Assembly (NCBI RefSeq): GCF_029667115.1
Contig: NZ_JARUIU010000002.1
Coordinates: 372,001 to 436,000, forward strand
DNA: 64,000 nt
Source: Jeotgalibacillus sp. ET6
GTDB lineage: Bacteria; Bacillota; Bacilli; Bacillales; Jeotgalibacillaceae
Direction of reading: 5' to 3'
The notes under the pieces were generated by a model. That model was not told the DNA's origin. It was given only the letters and a program-made list of their open reading frames with translations, and made no database searches. Every line of letters begins with the position of its first letter. The first letter of the stretch is position 1. A program made the translations under genes and the position numbers. Positions 35,475 to 44,519 of the stretch are shown here, piece after piece.

Positions 35475-36074
35475 ATGACAAAAACACTTTTATTCATTGG
35501 AGACAGTATTACAGAATGCGGGAGATTTGAAGATCCGGAGCATATTGGCAACGGGTATGTAAAATTTCTGCATGATGAGATTAAGTCGCAAAAGCCGGAC
35601 TGGACCGTTTTAAACCGGGGTGTATCAGGCGACAAAGTATGGGATCTTGAAAAAAGATGGGAAGAAGATGTACTTGCTCATGACCCGGATGTGCTGTCGG
35701 TTTCCATTGGTGTGAACGATGTCTGGCATCAGCTTGATCATCCGAAAGATCAGCAGGTTACACCGGACGAGTTTGAACAGGTGTACCGAAAGCTGTTGAG
35801 CCAGCTTTCTCCGAGTACGATGCTTGTGTTAATGGAGCCGACGATTATTGAAGAGGATCCGCTGTCAAAAGGAAATCAGGAACTGTCTGTTTATGCGGAA
35901 ATTGTCAGGCTTTTAGCAGAGGAGCACCGCGCTTTTTATGTGCCGACGTATGCTGCTTTTATGGAAGCGCTGGCAAAAGGAAATCATGCCCCATTAACAA
36001 CAGATGGTGTACATATGACAGATGCAGGCAACCGGTTAATGGCTGCTGTGTGGAAGGCGAACGTAAATCTTTAA
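35475..36074 (+). CDS. SGNH/GDSL-family esterase, probable oligosaccharide deacetylase
   Basis: 199 aa without signal peptide. Block I FIGDSITECG (Ser11 nucleophile), block II glycine in NRGVSGDKVWDL, block III IGVNDVW and block V TDGVHMTDAG (Asp/His) are all present. Intracellular GDSL enzymes of this size include acetylxylan and acetyl-manno-oligosaccharide esterases; since softwood mannan is acetylated, removal of acetyl groups from imported oligosaccharides fits the context. First gene of the esterase-oxidoreductase-kinase unit; RBS AAGGAGG. Confidence 0.85.
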   Translation: MTKTLLFIGDSITECGRFEDPEHIGNGYVKFLHDEIKSQKPDWTVLNRGVSGDKVWDLEKRWEEDVLAHDPDVLSVSIGVNDVWHQLDHPKDQQVTPDEFEQVYRKLLSQLSPSTMLVLMEPTIIEEDPLSKGNQELSVYAEIVRLLAEEHRAFYVPTYAAFMEALAKGNHAPLTTDGVHMTDAGNRLMAAVWKANVNL

Positions 36075-36110
36075 GTTTGGCAAAAAATGTGAGCGAAAGG
36101 GCTGAGAGAA

Positions 36111-37202
36111 ATGGTGAAAAAGATTAAGGTCGGGATTATTGGATGTGGGGGGATTGCCAATGCCAAACATTTGCCGTCCCTGTCAAAATTAAAACAGGTG
36201 GAGATCGCTGCTTTTTGTGATATTGAAAAAGAAAAAGCTCAAGAGTCTGCCTCTAAATACGGAACTCAGGAAGCAAAGGTTTATGAAGATTATAAAGAAC
36301 TGCTCAATGATTCTTCTCTTGATGTCATTCATGTGTGTACACCGAACAGTTCACATGCAGAAATCTCCATTGCGGCACTAGAATCAGACAAGCATGTGAT
36401 GTGTGAAAAACCGATGGCTAAAACCTCTGAGGAAGCAAAAGCGATGGTTGAAGCAGCCAAACGGACAGGCAAAAAGCTGACGATCGGCTACAATAACCGC
36501 TACCGACAGGACAGCCGCTATTTAAAGCAGCTATGTGAAAAAGGAGACCTTGGTGATATTTATTTTGCTAAAGCTCATGCAATCCGCAGAAGAGCCGTTC
36601 CCACTTGGGGTGTATTTTTAGATGAAGAAAAACAAGGCGGCGGACCTTTAATTGATATCGGCACACACGCGCTGGATTTGACGCTTTGGATGATGAATAA
36701 CTATAAGCCAAAAGCAGTACTCGGTACGACATATCACAAGCTTGGCCAAAAGAAAAACGCCGCTAATTTATTTGGTTCATGGGATCCTGAAAAATTCACA
36801 GTAGAAGATTCAGCGTTTGGCTTTATTACAATGGAGAACGGAGCCACCATTTCACTTGAATCCAGCTGGGCGTTAAATACACTGGATGTGGATGAAGCAA
36901 AATGCTCGCTAAGCGGCACAGAAGGCGGAGCAGATATGAAGGACGGACTGCGCTTAAACGGTGAAAATCTCAGCCAGCTGTACACCACTAAAGTGGATTT
37001 AAATGATGGCAATATTGCTTTTTACGACGGAGAGCAGGAAAGCGAAGCGGATCTTGAAGCCCGGTTGTGGATCGAATGCATCCAGCAGGATACTCAGCCA
37101 GTGGTTAAGCCGGAGGAAGCATTTGTTGTCACCCAGGTGCTTGAGGCGTTATATGAGTCTGCAAAAACAGGCAGAGCTGTTTATCTTGACGGTGAGAAGT
37201 AA
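36111..37202 (+). CDS. Gfo/Idh/MocA family oxidoreductase
   Basis: 363 aa. Rossmann motif KVGIIGCGGIANAKHLP at the N-terminus, catalytic-site MCEKPMAKT (about residue 97) and GPLIDIGTHALDLTLWMM near 180. NAD(P)-dependent, acting on a sugar or sugar derivative that cannot be named from sequence. It is paralogous in fold, not closely in sequence, to the one at 6637. Lies 36 bases after the esterase and 56 before the kinase. Confidence 0.85.
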   Translation: MVKKIKVGIIGCGGIANAKHLPSLSKLKQVEIAAFCDIEKEKAQESASKYGTQEAKVYEDYKELLNDSSLDVIHVCTPNSSHAEISIAALESDKHVMCEKPMAKTSEEAKAMVEAAKRTGKKLTIGYNNRYRQDSRYLKQLCEKGDLGDIYFAKAHAIRRRAVPTWGVFLDEEKQGGGPLIDIGTHALDLTLWMMNNYKPKAVLGTTYHKLGQKKNAANLFGSWDPEKFTVEDSAFGFITMENGATISLESSWALNTLDVDEAKCSLSGTEGGADMKDGLRLNGENLSQLYTTKVDLNDGNIAFYDGEQESEADLEARLWIECIQQDTQPVVKPEEAFVVTQVLEALYESAKTGRAVYLDGEK

Positions 37203-37258
37203 GAGAGCAGGAAAACGAATATAAGAGATAGCAAGTTTAATAGGTAAAGGAGTAATAG

Positions 37259-38161
37259 ATGATGCGGACAGCAGGAGTGGATCTCGGGGGAACCCGTGTG
37301 AGAGTGGGTGTACTAGATGGAGAAAAGCTGCTTCATTGGGAAGAGCAGGACTCTGAAGTTTTAAGAGGGCCTGATCATACCCTATCCATTATTATCACCA
37401 TGCTTGAGCGGGCCCAGGAAAAAATGCCGTTTGAGCGAATTGGGATTTGTGCTCCGGGCCCGCTGGATTATAAGCTGGGTGTCTTACTTGACCCGCCGAA
37501 TCTCCCGGCCTGGGGGCTTGTGCCGATTACAGATGTGATTCAGGAGTATTTTTCGCTCCCGGTCCGTCTTTTGAATGATGCCAATGCTGCTGCTCTTTCC
37601 GAAGCTGCAAGCGGTGCAGGGATGGGGTATGAGAGTGTATGGTTTACAACGGTTTCAACAGGTGTCGGAAGCGGCTATGTGAATAGCGGCCTGCTCATTC
37701 AAGGGGCAAAGGGATGTGCAGGGGAAATCGGAAATATGATTATTGTTCCTGAGGGCCGCCTTCAATCGAATTTAAATCCCGGTGCTTTGGAATCCTATGT
37801 GAGCGGAACCGCCATCTCTGCCATCAGCAAAGAACGGTTCGGCTGGCAGAACGGAGCAAGAGAAGCGATCGAGCGCGCCATTGCTGGTGAAAAAGATGCG
37901 GCAGAGCTGATTGATGAAACCATGGATCATCTTTCCATTGCCATTGCAAATATCGTTCATACAGTGAACCCCGCAATCTTTGTATTTGGCGGCGGAGTGA
38001 TGACACATCATGACTACCTGCTCCCTATTCTCGCAGAAAAAACCAATGCGCGGGTGTATGAAAGCTTAAAGCATTCCTTTGATTTTGCTTATGCAGTCCA
38101 CGGCAATGAAGCGGGTGTATTAGGCGCAGCTGTTTATGTCAGGGAGTTGACTCTGCCCTGA
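37259..38161 (+). CDS. ROK-family sugar kinase
   Basis: 300 aa. Phosphate-binding DLGGT (residues 8-12), the sugar-binding LNDANAAALSEA near 110, and CAGEIGNMII, then FVFGGGVMTHHDYLLP. The catalytic aspartate is in LNDANA. The ROK zinc motif (CxCGxxGCxE) is replaced by LQSNLNPGALESYVSG, so no zinc is bound there. It probably phosphorylates glucose or mannose released by the mannan enzymes, giving the ManA or glycolytic substrate. ATG 37259 or 37262, behind AAAGGAG. Confidence 0.85.
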   Translation: MMRTAGVDLGGTRVRVGVLDGEKLLHWEEQDSEVLRGPDHTLSIIITMLERAQEKMPFERIGICAPGPLDYKLGVLLDPPNLPAWGLVPITDVIQEYFSLPVRLLNDANAAALSEAASGAGMGYESVWFTTVSTGVGSGYVNSGLLIQGAKGCAGEIGNMIIVPEGRLQSNLNPGALESYVSGTAISAISKERFGWQNGAREAIERAIAGEKDAAELIDETMDHLSIAIANIVHTVNPAIFVFGGGVMTHHDYLLPILAEKTNARVYESLKHSFDFAYAVHGNEAGVLGAAVYVRELTLP

Positions 38162-38180
38162 CAGTCCTTTTAGAAATCCG

Positions 38181-38223
38181 AAAAGACCGATCATGAGGCC
38201 ATCCGCCCCAGATCGGTCTTTTT
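38181..38223 (+). terminator. Terminator after the kinase unit
   Basis: AAAAGACCGATC and GATCGGTCTTTT pair across an 18-base loop; five T end the run. Confidence 0.85.
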
Positions 38224-38238
38224 GGTGTCCTTTAAACG

Positions 38239-38703
38239 TTAGTTGTAATCCCAGAGAATCCGCCATTCCCCATGTTCCTCTGCTACATATACCTCCTGTA
38301 TAAAGCTGAACTTCCCGTACTTTCCTTTATACGTTTGAAACACAATAAATTTATGTGCTTTTACAACCGGAGGAAGATCCTTTGCCATCTTCCAGTCCTC
38401 TATTTCTTCCGCTTCTTCGATGGTGAATTGAAAAGTGTCCGCGCCGAAATGATTAATAAACACATGCGCCCGATCCTGCATAAACGCACCCTTATTCCAT
38501 CGATCCTTCATAAATGAATGAAGCAATTCCCACGAATCAGTAAAATCCCCTTTTTGTTCATGCTCATAAAATTCCTCCACGACTGCTTTCGTCCGGTATT
38601 CATCTGTAAAGAAACGAAAAATGAAGGAGAAAAATAAAATGATTAAAAGCACCGCACCTATCATCAACAAAAGGAATTTATTCTTAGCCTGTCGTCTGCT
38701 CAT
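38239..38703 (-). CDS. Membrane-anchored small protein of unknown function
   Basis: 154 aa. Basic start MSRRQAKNK, one anchor helix (FLLLMIGAVLLIILFFSF), then an outside domain with NTF2-like character: helix VVEEFYEHEQKGDFTDSWEL and later strands ending VAEEHGEWRILWDYN. No catalytic motif. RBS GGAGGACATC before ATG 38703. Monocistronic and convergent with the kinase. Confidence 0.7.
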   Translation of the reverse strand: MSRRQAKNKFLLLMIGAVLLIILFFSFIFRFFTDEYRTKAVVEEFYEHEQKGDFTDSWELLHSFMKDRWNKGAFMQDRAHVFINHFGADTFQFTIEEAEEIEDWKMAKDLPPVVKAHKFIVFQTYKGKYGKFSFIQEVYVAEEHGEWRILWDYN

Positions 38704-38923
38704 GATGTCCTCCTTTTGGTAAAGGGATGGGACCTTACTGTATTTAAGATATGAAATAAGTAAAATTTTAGTCTATCACCGGTAACATCTTTCACCGGGG
38801 CTAAATGTTTTGATCATGTAAAGATATATAGAAAGAAAGAAGAAATTATCCATATCTATATGTCTTTATACATAAATAGTTTATTATAGAATATAAGATC
38901 AAAAGAAGAAATGAGGGGCTTAT

Positions 38924-41365
38924 TTGAAACCACTAAAGGTACTTTCCTCCTTTGTGTTAGCGGCAGCCATCGCGGCACCGTTGTCCAAGCAGCCAGTCGA
39001 AGGGGCTGAACCAGGGAAAGGCGACACGGTAATTATACATAATGAATCTGGAAATTATAAAGACACCCAATCTACCGGTGCATTTTCAATGAAGCAGGCA
39101 AGTGAGAATATGACAAAGCATGAATCACTTTCTCAGGAGGCCTATAAAATGGACCTTCATCTTGATTTTGAACCATCAAAAAAAGAAGCTCCCCAGTTTA
39201 ATAAGCAGTCGATGAAAAGTAAGGCTTATGCAGTTGGGGATAAACAAAATTTTTGGGTAATTGACGCTTCTACATATTCAACGGGAGATTATCAGCTAAA
39301 TGCAGAATTAAAACATATAGGTCAACGCGGGGAAATATGGGTGCATAACAATGAAATTTCTGCTGCCCAGGCAAAGGAAATCAGCGATGAATTTGATCAG
39401 GAGATTTATCCTCTTGTCACGGATCATTTTGCAGGAGAATCAGATGTTGACCGCAACGGAAAGGTTTCTATTCTAATCTATGATATTAAAGATGGGTTTG
39501 CCGGTTTTGGCGGCTACATAGGAGGCTATTTTTATAATCGTGACCTTTACGCTTCAACGTATTCCAATAATCAGGAGATCTTTTACATTGATACCTATCC
39601 TTCGATGGGCTGGGTTAAAGGCTCGTACGATGTCAGCAAAGCATTTTCAACCATCGCGCATGAATTTCAGCATATGGTGAACTACAATCAAAATGTGCTC
39701 GTCGAAAAAGGTCCTGAAATGGAGGATTGGATGAATGAAGCACTCTCGATGGCTGCTGAGCATATGTACAAGGGGCCGCTGAAAAGCCGCGTAAATTATT
39801 ATGAAGCATCTGAATCCATTGCAAACGGACATTCACTCCTAAATTGGGGACAAAATGGAGATGTTCTTTCTAATTATTCCTTATCGTATTTGTTCGGACA
39901 GTATCTGCGTATTCAGGCAGGGCAGGGAGATGACATTTACAAGGAGCTTCTTGAAAGTGAAAAGTCAACCAGTGAGGCGCTTGAAGATGTGATCCAGACG
40001 CATATTGATCAAAAGAAAACAACGGGTCAGTTTTTGACTGATTTCCGCCAGGCGCTTTTTGTCAATGATGAAAGCGGGTTGTACGGGTTCAACGGGGAAC
40101 CTGTCCTTTCAAAAATCGTCAGTCCTTTATATGAAGGGTCACTTCCGCATAAATTAGCAGGTGGAGGGGCAATTTCTGTACCGGTCGGAAATGCTGCAGA
40201 TTTTAAAGTCCCTTCTTCTAAAGGAAAATCGATCCAGTATCGGGTCATTGACGTGACACCCCCGGCCCGTCCGAAAGTGGAAGGGGCTAATCGAATGTCA
40301 GGCTCCATTTCCGGAACGGCTGAAGCAGGAAGCAGGATCACGATTAAAGCCGGCAGCAGCGTTCTTGGTGAAGGACAGACTTCAGGTGACGGTACGTTTA
40401 CCTTATCAATTGACCCTCAAAAAACAGGAACGGTTTTAAGTGTTACGGCTGTGGACAAAGCAGGAAATAAAAGTTCTTCCGCCAATCTGACAATCAGTTC
40501 AAAAACGGATCGTATCGGCGGAGTGGATCGCTATGAAACAGCGGTTAAGATCTCGAAAGACGGCTGGAAAACAGCTGATACGGTCCTACTGGCAACAGGA
40601 AACGATTTTCCGGATGCCTTGGCCGGCGGGCCTCTTGCCTATCAGGAGAATGCTCCTATTCTATTGACAAGATCCTCTTCTCTTCATTCTAAATCAGAAA
40701 AAGAAATTGACCGCCTAAAAGCTAAGAAGGTAATGATTCTTGGAGGAACCGGTGTGGTTTCGGCTGATGTGGAAGCGAAATTAAAACAAAAGGGTCTTTC
40801 CGTAGAGCGGATCGGGGGAAAAACCCGCTACGAAACTGCTGCTAATATTGCAAAGAAATTGACGTCTCAAAAAGCCATTATAGCAGGTGGCTCTGCGTTT
40901 CCAGATGCACTTGCTGTATCGTCGTATGCCTCACGAAACGGTATACCGATTTTACTGACAAGAAAAAATTCTGTACCTAAAGAAACGGAAGCTGCTGCGT
41001 CTGGTATAACTGAATCAATCGTTGTAGGAAGCACAGGCGTTGTAAGCGATGAGACAATGGAGCAGTTCCCTAACCCAACCCGCTATGGCGGAAAAACGCG
41101 CTACGACACTGCTTTTGAAATCAGCCAGCATTTGAAAATGGGCACAACAAATGCCTATGCGGCAACTGGTCAGGATTTCCCTGATGTACTTGCAGGCTCC
41201 GCTCTAGCGGCTAAAAGAGATGCGGGCATTCTGCTGGTAAAGAAACATACAATCCCTGAAGCTACGAAAAATCTTCTTGCACGCTATGAGGCTTTTAGCA
41301 TTTTCGGTAGTGCCGGAGTGGTGGGAGAAGAAGTGAAATCAGAATTGGATAAACGTATAAACTAG
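38924..41365 (+). CDS. Secreted M30-type zinc metallopeptidase with Ig-like domain and CWB2 repeats
   Basis: 813 aa. TTG start behind GAGGGG; signal peptide to about residue 28 (VEGA/E). A pro-region is followed by a peptidase domain in which IAHEFQHMVNYNQ gives zinc His246 and His250 with Glu247, and WMNEALSMAAEHM supplies the likely third ligand, as in hyicolysin (M30). An Ig-like repeat runs about 440-525. Three CWB2 repeats follow, opening DRIGGVDRYETAVKIS and repeated as GGKTRYETAANIA and GGKTRYDTAFEIS, which bind anionic wall polymer. A wall-attached protease; substrate unknown. Confidence 0.85.
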   Translation: MKPLKVLSSFVLAAAIAAPLSKQPVEGAEPGKGDTVIIHNESGNYKDTQSTGAFSMKQASENMTKHESLSQEAYKMDLHLDFEPSKKEAPQFNKQSMKSKAYAVGDKQNFWVIDASTYSTGDYQLNAELKHIGQRGEIWVHNNEISAAQAKEISDEFDQEIYPLVTDHFAGESDVDRNGKVSILIYDIKDGFAGFGGYIGGYFYNRDLYASTYSNNQEIFYIDTYPSMGWVKGSYDVSKAFSTIAHEFQHMVNYNQNVLVEKGPEMEDWMNEALSMAAEHMYKGPLKSRVNYYEASESIANGHSLLNWGQNGDVLSNYSLSYLFGQYLRIQAGQGDDIYKELLESEKSTSEALEDVIQTHIDQKKTTGQFLTDFRQALFVNDESGLYGFNGEPVLSKIVSPLYEGSLPHKLAGGGAISVPVGNAADFKVPSSKGKSIQYRVIDVTPPARPKVEGANRMSGSISGTAEAGSRITIKAGSSVLGEGQTSGDGTFTLSIDPQKTGTVLSVTAVDKAGNKSSSANLTISSKTDRIGGVDRYETAVKISKDGWKTADTVLLATGNDFPDALAGGPLAYQENAPILLTRSSSLHSKSEKEIDRLKAKKVMILGGTGVVSADVEAKLKQKGLSVERIGGKTRYETAANIAKKLTSQKAIIAGGSAFPDALAVSSYASRNGIPILLTRKNSVPKETEAAASGITESIVVGSTGVVSDETMEQFPNPTRYGGKTRYDTAFEISQHLKMGTTNAYAATGQDFPDVLAGSALAAKRDAGILLVKKHTIPEATKNLLARYEAFSIFGSAGVVGEEVKSELDKRIN

Positions 41366-41372
41366 ATAGATG

Positions 41373-41417
41373 AAAAAGAGGTTCAAAGCGGGTTATGCCC
41401 ATCTTTGAACCTCTTTT
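41373..41417. terminator. Bidirectional terminator
   Basis: AAAGAGGTTCAAAG and CTTTGAACCTCTTT form a long stem between the peptidase gene and the convergent sucrose hydrolase gene. Confidence 0.9.
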
Positions 41418-41424
41418 CGTATCA

Positions 41425-42867
41425 CTATTCGGGATGATTCATGTAGGAGACAGTATTGTCTTTAAGCCTCCAGATCGCCATGTCAACCTTTCCATCAGAC
41501 TCAATAAAGAGCGAATGGTTTTCAGGATCAGCAAACATTCTTGAAGTAAAAACGGCTTCTCCATCGTTAGCAAAAATCTCAAGCGAGGAGTGATCAATAT
41601 AGAGCTGAAGACTGTAAAGAGCACCGGAAAGAATACAGCTCCTTCTTTCAGGCCTGCCATCTGCAACATTCGGTCTTTCAAGGGTTAAAAGGCTTTGTTT
41701 TTCGTCATAGGTGAGCGTCATATTGTCAAACAAACAGAGCTTTTTCACCATTCCTTTTAATTGAATTTCAGAGGTCCGGGCGATAGAGCCTTTATACTGA
41801 ATGTCTATCGGACCATTAAAGACATTTTCTGCTCGCAGCTCGTTAAGTTCAGGCAGCGGGAGCTGATGCAGACGGCCGTTGACCAGGCGAAGCTCTCTTG
41901 GCAGCGTCATCTGGTGGACCCAGCCGTTTTCAATGGTGGGCTGTTCAAACTCCTGCTGATCCGGCACACCCATCCAGCCAAATAAAATACGGCGTCCTTT
42001 TTCATCCTCTGTCGTTTGCGGAGCATAAAATTCAAAGCCCCGGTCGATTTCCTCAAAAGTTCCATGGTCAAAGGAAGCCTGTGGGTAATCCAACTCACCC
42101 AATACATAACCGGACTGATACATATTGTTAAATTGAATGCCATCCGGTGAAAGTCCCTGAGGAGAAAACAGCAGCACATCTTTCCCGCTTAACGAGAAGA
42201 TATCCGGACATTCCCACATATAGCCGAACTCTGAAAGGGGCGGTTTGTTAGCGTGGCTGATGGTTCCTCTATTGTTCCATTCTCTTAAATCAGTCGATTC
42301 AAAGAGTGCAACGGCACCCTTTTCCTCTTTCGTTTGTGCACCGATCACCATATACCACCGGCCGTTATGCTCCCACACTTTTGGATCGCGAAAATGGGGC
42401 GTGTATTCGTCAGGAAGTTCTACTTGAACCCCTTTTTTTGAAAACGAGAAGCCGTCTGTACTGTCAGCTAAGCATTGATAGCTTTCTCGATCACCGTTTT
42501 CGTCCTTCACATTCCCGGTATAAAAGAGCTTCAGCTTATCCTCATGAATAATGGCGCTTCCTGAATAGCATCCATTTTTGTCATACCAGTCACCGGGAGT
42601 CAGGGCAATCGGCTCTAACGTCCAGTCTGTTAAATTTTCTGAACTGAAGTGTCCCCAGAATTTAGCGCCGTGTCCCGTTTTAAATGGCATCCACTGAAAA
42701 AACAAATGATAAATCCCTTTCCATTGAATCCAGCCATTTGGATCATTGAGCAATCCAGTTGGAGGAGCTAAATGAAACCCTGGAAAATAAGGATCTTCTT
42801 GAACTCTCTCTATGTGATTCTCAACTTCTTCATACGCTTGTTTTGTAAGTGCTTTGTTAAGATTCAT
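41425..42867 (-). CDS. scrB: Sucrose-6-phosphate hydrolase, GH32
   Basis: 480 aa cytoplasmic beta-fructosidase that splits sucrose 6-phosphate into glucose 6-phosphate and fructose. NDPNG at residues 41-45 (nucleophile Asp42), FRDPKVWE and acid/base Glu in WECPDIF are all present, followed by the beta-sandwich domain (ADGRPERRS, HSSLEIFANDGEAVFTSRMF). ATG 42867 follows AAGGAG by 9 bases (TTG 42870 also possible). Last gene of the sucrose operon, 62 bases after the PTS gene. Confidence 0.93.
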   Translation of the reverse strand: MNLNKALTKQAYEEVENHIERVQEDPYFPGFHLAPPTGLLNDPNGWIQWKGIYHLFFQWMPFKTGHGAKFWGHFSSENLTDWTLEPIALTPGDWYDKNGCYSGSAIIHEDKLKLFYTGNVKDENGDRESYQCLADSTDGFSFSKKGVQVELPDEYTPHFRDPKVWEHNGRWYMVIGAQTKEEKGAVALFESTDLREWNNRGTISHANKPPLSEFGYMWECPDIFSLSGKDVLLFSPQGLSPDGIQFNNMYQSGYVLGELDYPQASFDHGTFEEIDRGFEFYAPQTTEDEKGRRILFGWMGVPDQQEFEQPTIENGWVHQMTLPRELRLVNGRLHQLPLPELNELRAENVFNGPIDIQYKGSIARTSEIQLKGMVKKLCLFDNMTLTYDEKQSLLTLERPNVADGRPERRSCILSGALYSLQLYIDHSSLEIFANDGEAVFTSRMFADPENHSLFIESDGKVDMAIWRLKDNTVSYMNHPE

Positions 42868-42929
42868 CAACCACAGCTCCTTATAATAAAAGAAGACCCA
42901 GAAAGTGCTCCAGGTCTCTTTTAAGTTTA

Positions 42930-44327
42930 TTATTTTTTATCCAGCATTTTATCTGAGAAGCCGAATAGGTAGGTCAGTGCAAAGCCGACTCCAATTGCGA
43001 CTGCATTTACAAGTAAATAACCAAAGATCTGTTCATTTAAGTATAACAGCGTTCCCGGGATAACAGTAATGGCCATGCCCGTACCCTGCAGATTAAGAAT
43101 AGAGGCAAGAAAACCAGCCGCCGCTCCGCCGATCAAGCCCATGATAAATGGCTTCATATAACGAAGATTGACACCGAAAATAGCAGGCTCTGTGATCCCT
43201 AGAAAGGCTGAGAGCGCAGAAGGGAAAGCAAGTGCTTTCAGCTTTTTCGAGCTTGTTTTTACGGCTACTGCAAGTGCAGCTCCACCTTGTGCTGCAATCG
43301 CTCCTGTAATAATCGGGTTAAATGGATTAAAGCCCAGATTCTCAAGCAGCTGAATTTCAAGAAAGTTAAAGATATGGTGGATCCCAGTAATAACAATGAT
43401 TTGATGAGTAGCACCAATGATCAGACCGCTCAAGCCGAATGGCAGGTCAAGAAGGAAAAGCATTGCTTCAAAAATCCCGTTTTCAGCAGCATGAAGAATC
43501 GGTCCGATAATAAATAGTGATAACGCAATCATGATCAGCAAAACAAGAAAAGGAGTTAAAATTAAATCAAGTGCTTCCGGAATTCGTTTCCGCAGCGCTT
43601 TTTCAAGTTTCGCTCCAACAAAACCGGCAAAAAACGCGGGAAGGACGGATCCCTGATAGCCAATGATCGGGATAAAATCAAAGAAATAGAGTGGTTCAGC
43701 TGCTCCTTCTGCAACAGCCCAGGCATTTGGCAGGGCAGGTGAAACGAGCATGAGCCCGAGCACGAGACCGATAATCGGGGTGCCGCCAAAGACTCTAAAC
43801 GCTGACCAGGCTACGAGTGCCGGCAGGAAAATAAAGGCTGTATCCGTCAATACCTCTGTGAATAGGATTAAATTTTCCGGAATGCTGTCAGGTGTGAGAC
43901 CAAACCAGCCCAGAACGGCTTCCTGCAATAGCAGACCGCGAAGTCCCATGAAAAGACCGGTTGCCACAAGAACAGGGATGATCGGGACAAACACATCTCC
44001 AAATACTCGAATTGCCCGCTGAAAAGCTGTTCCCTGCTTAGCGGATTCATTTTTTATATCCGCCTTTGTGCTGCCTGTAATGCCAAGGGCTTCAATTGCT
44101 TCAAACACCCGGTTTACAGTACCTGTTCCGAAGATGATCTGATACTGTCCGGAGTTGTAAAACGCCCCTTTTACTTTTTCTATATTTTCAATTGCCTCTG
44201 TATCTACTTTTTCACGGTCGTGCACCATCACTCGTAAGCGGGTGGCACAGTGTGCAATCGACTGAATGTTTTCCTCGCCGCCGATCGCCTCAATGACTTG
44301 CTTTGCAATATCTGAATATGCAGCCAT
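42930..44327 (-). CDS. scrA: Sucrose-specific PTS transporter EIIBC
   Basis: 465 aa. The EIIB domain starts the protein, with phosphocysteine Cys27 in IAHCATRLRV, followed by a 10-helix EIIC domain (VPIIPVLVATGLFMGLRG, GITEPAIFGVN). It imports sucrose as sucrose 6-phosphate; there is no EIIA domain, so a separate EIIA (often that of glucose) is needed. Start ATG 44327 is chosen on AGAGGAGG; the longer frame reads through operator sites. Preceded by three operators and a cre-like site, and followed by scrB. Confidence 0.92.
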   Translation of the reverse strand: MAAYSDIAKQVIEAIGGEENIQSIAHCATRLRVMVHDREKVDTEAIENIEKVKGAFYNSGQYQIIFGTGTVNRVFEAIEALGITGSTKADIKNESAKQGTAFQRAIRVFGDVFVPIIPVLVATGLFMGLRGLLLQEAVLGWFGLTPDSIPENLILFTEVLTDTAFIFLPALVAWSAFRVFGGTPIIGLVLGLMLVSPALPNAWAVAEGAAEPLYFFDFIPIIGYQGSVLPAFFAGFVGAKLEKALRKRIPEALDLILTPFLVLLIMIALSLFIIGPILHAAENGIFEAMLFLLDLPFGLSGLIIGATHQIIVITGIHHIFNFLEIQLLENLGFNPFNPIITGAIAAQGGAALAVAVKTSSKKLKALAFPSALSAFLGITEPAIFGVNLRYMKPFIMGLIGGAAAGFLASILNLQGTGMAITVIPGTLLYLNEQIFGYLLVNAVAIGVGFALTYLFGFSDKMLDKK

Positions 44328-44353
44328 CCTAATTCCTCCTCTTATACTAAATA

Positions 44354-44369
44354 TGTGATCGATTCCACA
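44354..44369. promoter_or_regulatory. Sucrose operator 1
   Basis: TGTGATCGATTCCACA, a LacI-family palindrome with ATCGAT centre, 27 bases upstream of the EIIBC start. Confidence 0.8.
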
Positions 44370-44410
44370 TCTGTTATAAAAGCTTAAGTTCATAATGAAT
44401 GTTCCAGATA

Positions 44411-44426
44411 TGTGATCGATTCCATA
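44411..44426. promoter_or_regulatory. Sucrose operator 2
   Basis: TGTGATCGATTCCATA, same orientation as operator 1 and 57 bases from it. Confidence 0.78.
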
Positions 44427-44441
44427 ACGAACAAATAAAAA

Positions 44442-44456
44442 ATGTAAGCGTTTGTA
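44442..44456 (+). promoter_or_regulatory. cre-like CcpA site in the sucrose control region
   Basis: ATGTAAGCGTTTGTA fits WTGNAANCGNWNNCW with one mismatch, lying between operators 2 and 3. Confidence 0.55.
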
Positions 44457-44484
44457 ACGATCTGTAAAAAATAAAAGGAACATG

Positions 44485-44500
44485 TGTGGAATCGATTACA
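44485..44500. promoter_or_regulatory. Sucrose operator 3
   Basis: TGTGGAATCGATTACA, the same palindrome in the opposite orientation, 15 bases beyond the stop of the regulator gene and 74 bases from operator 2. Confidence 0.75.
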
Positions 44501-44519
44501 TGTCCTTTAATGATTAGTA

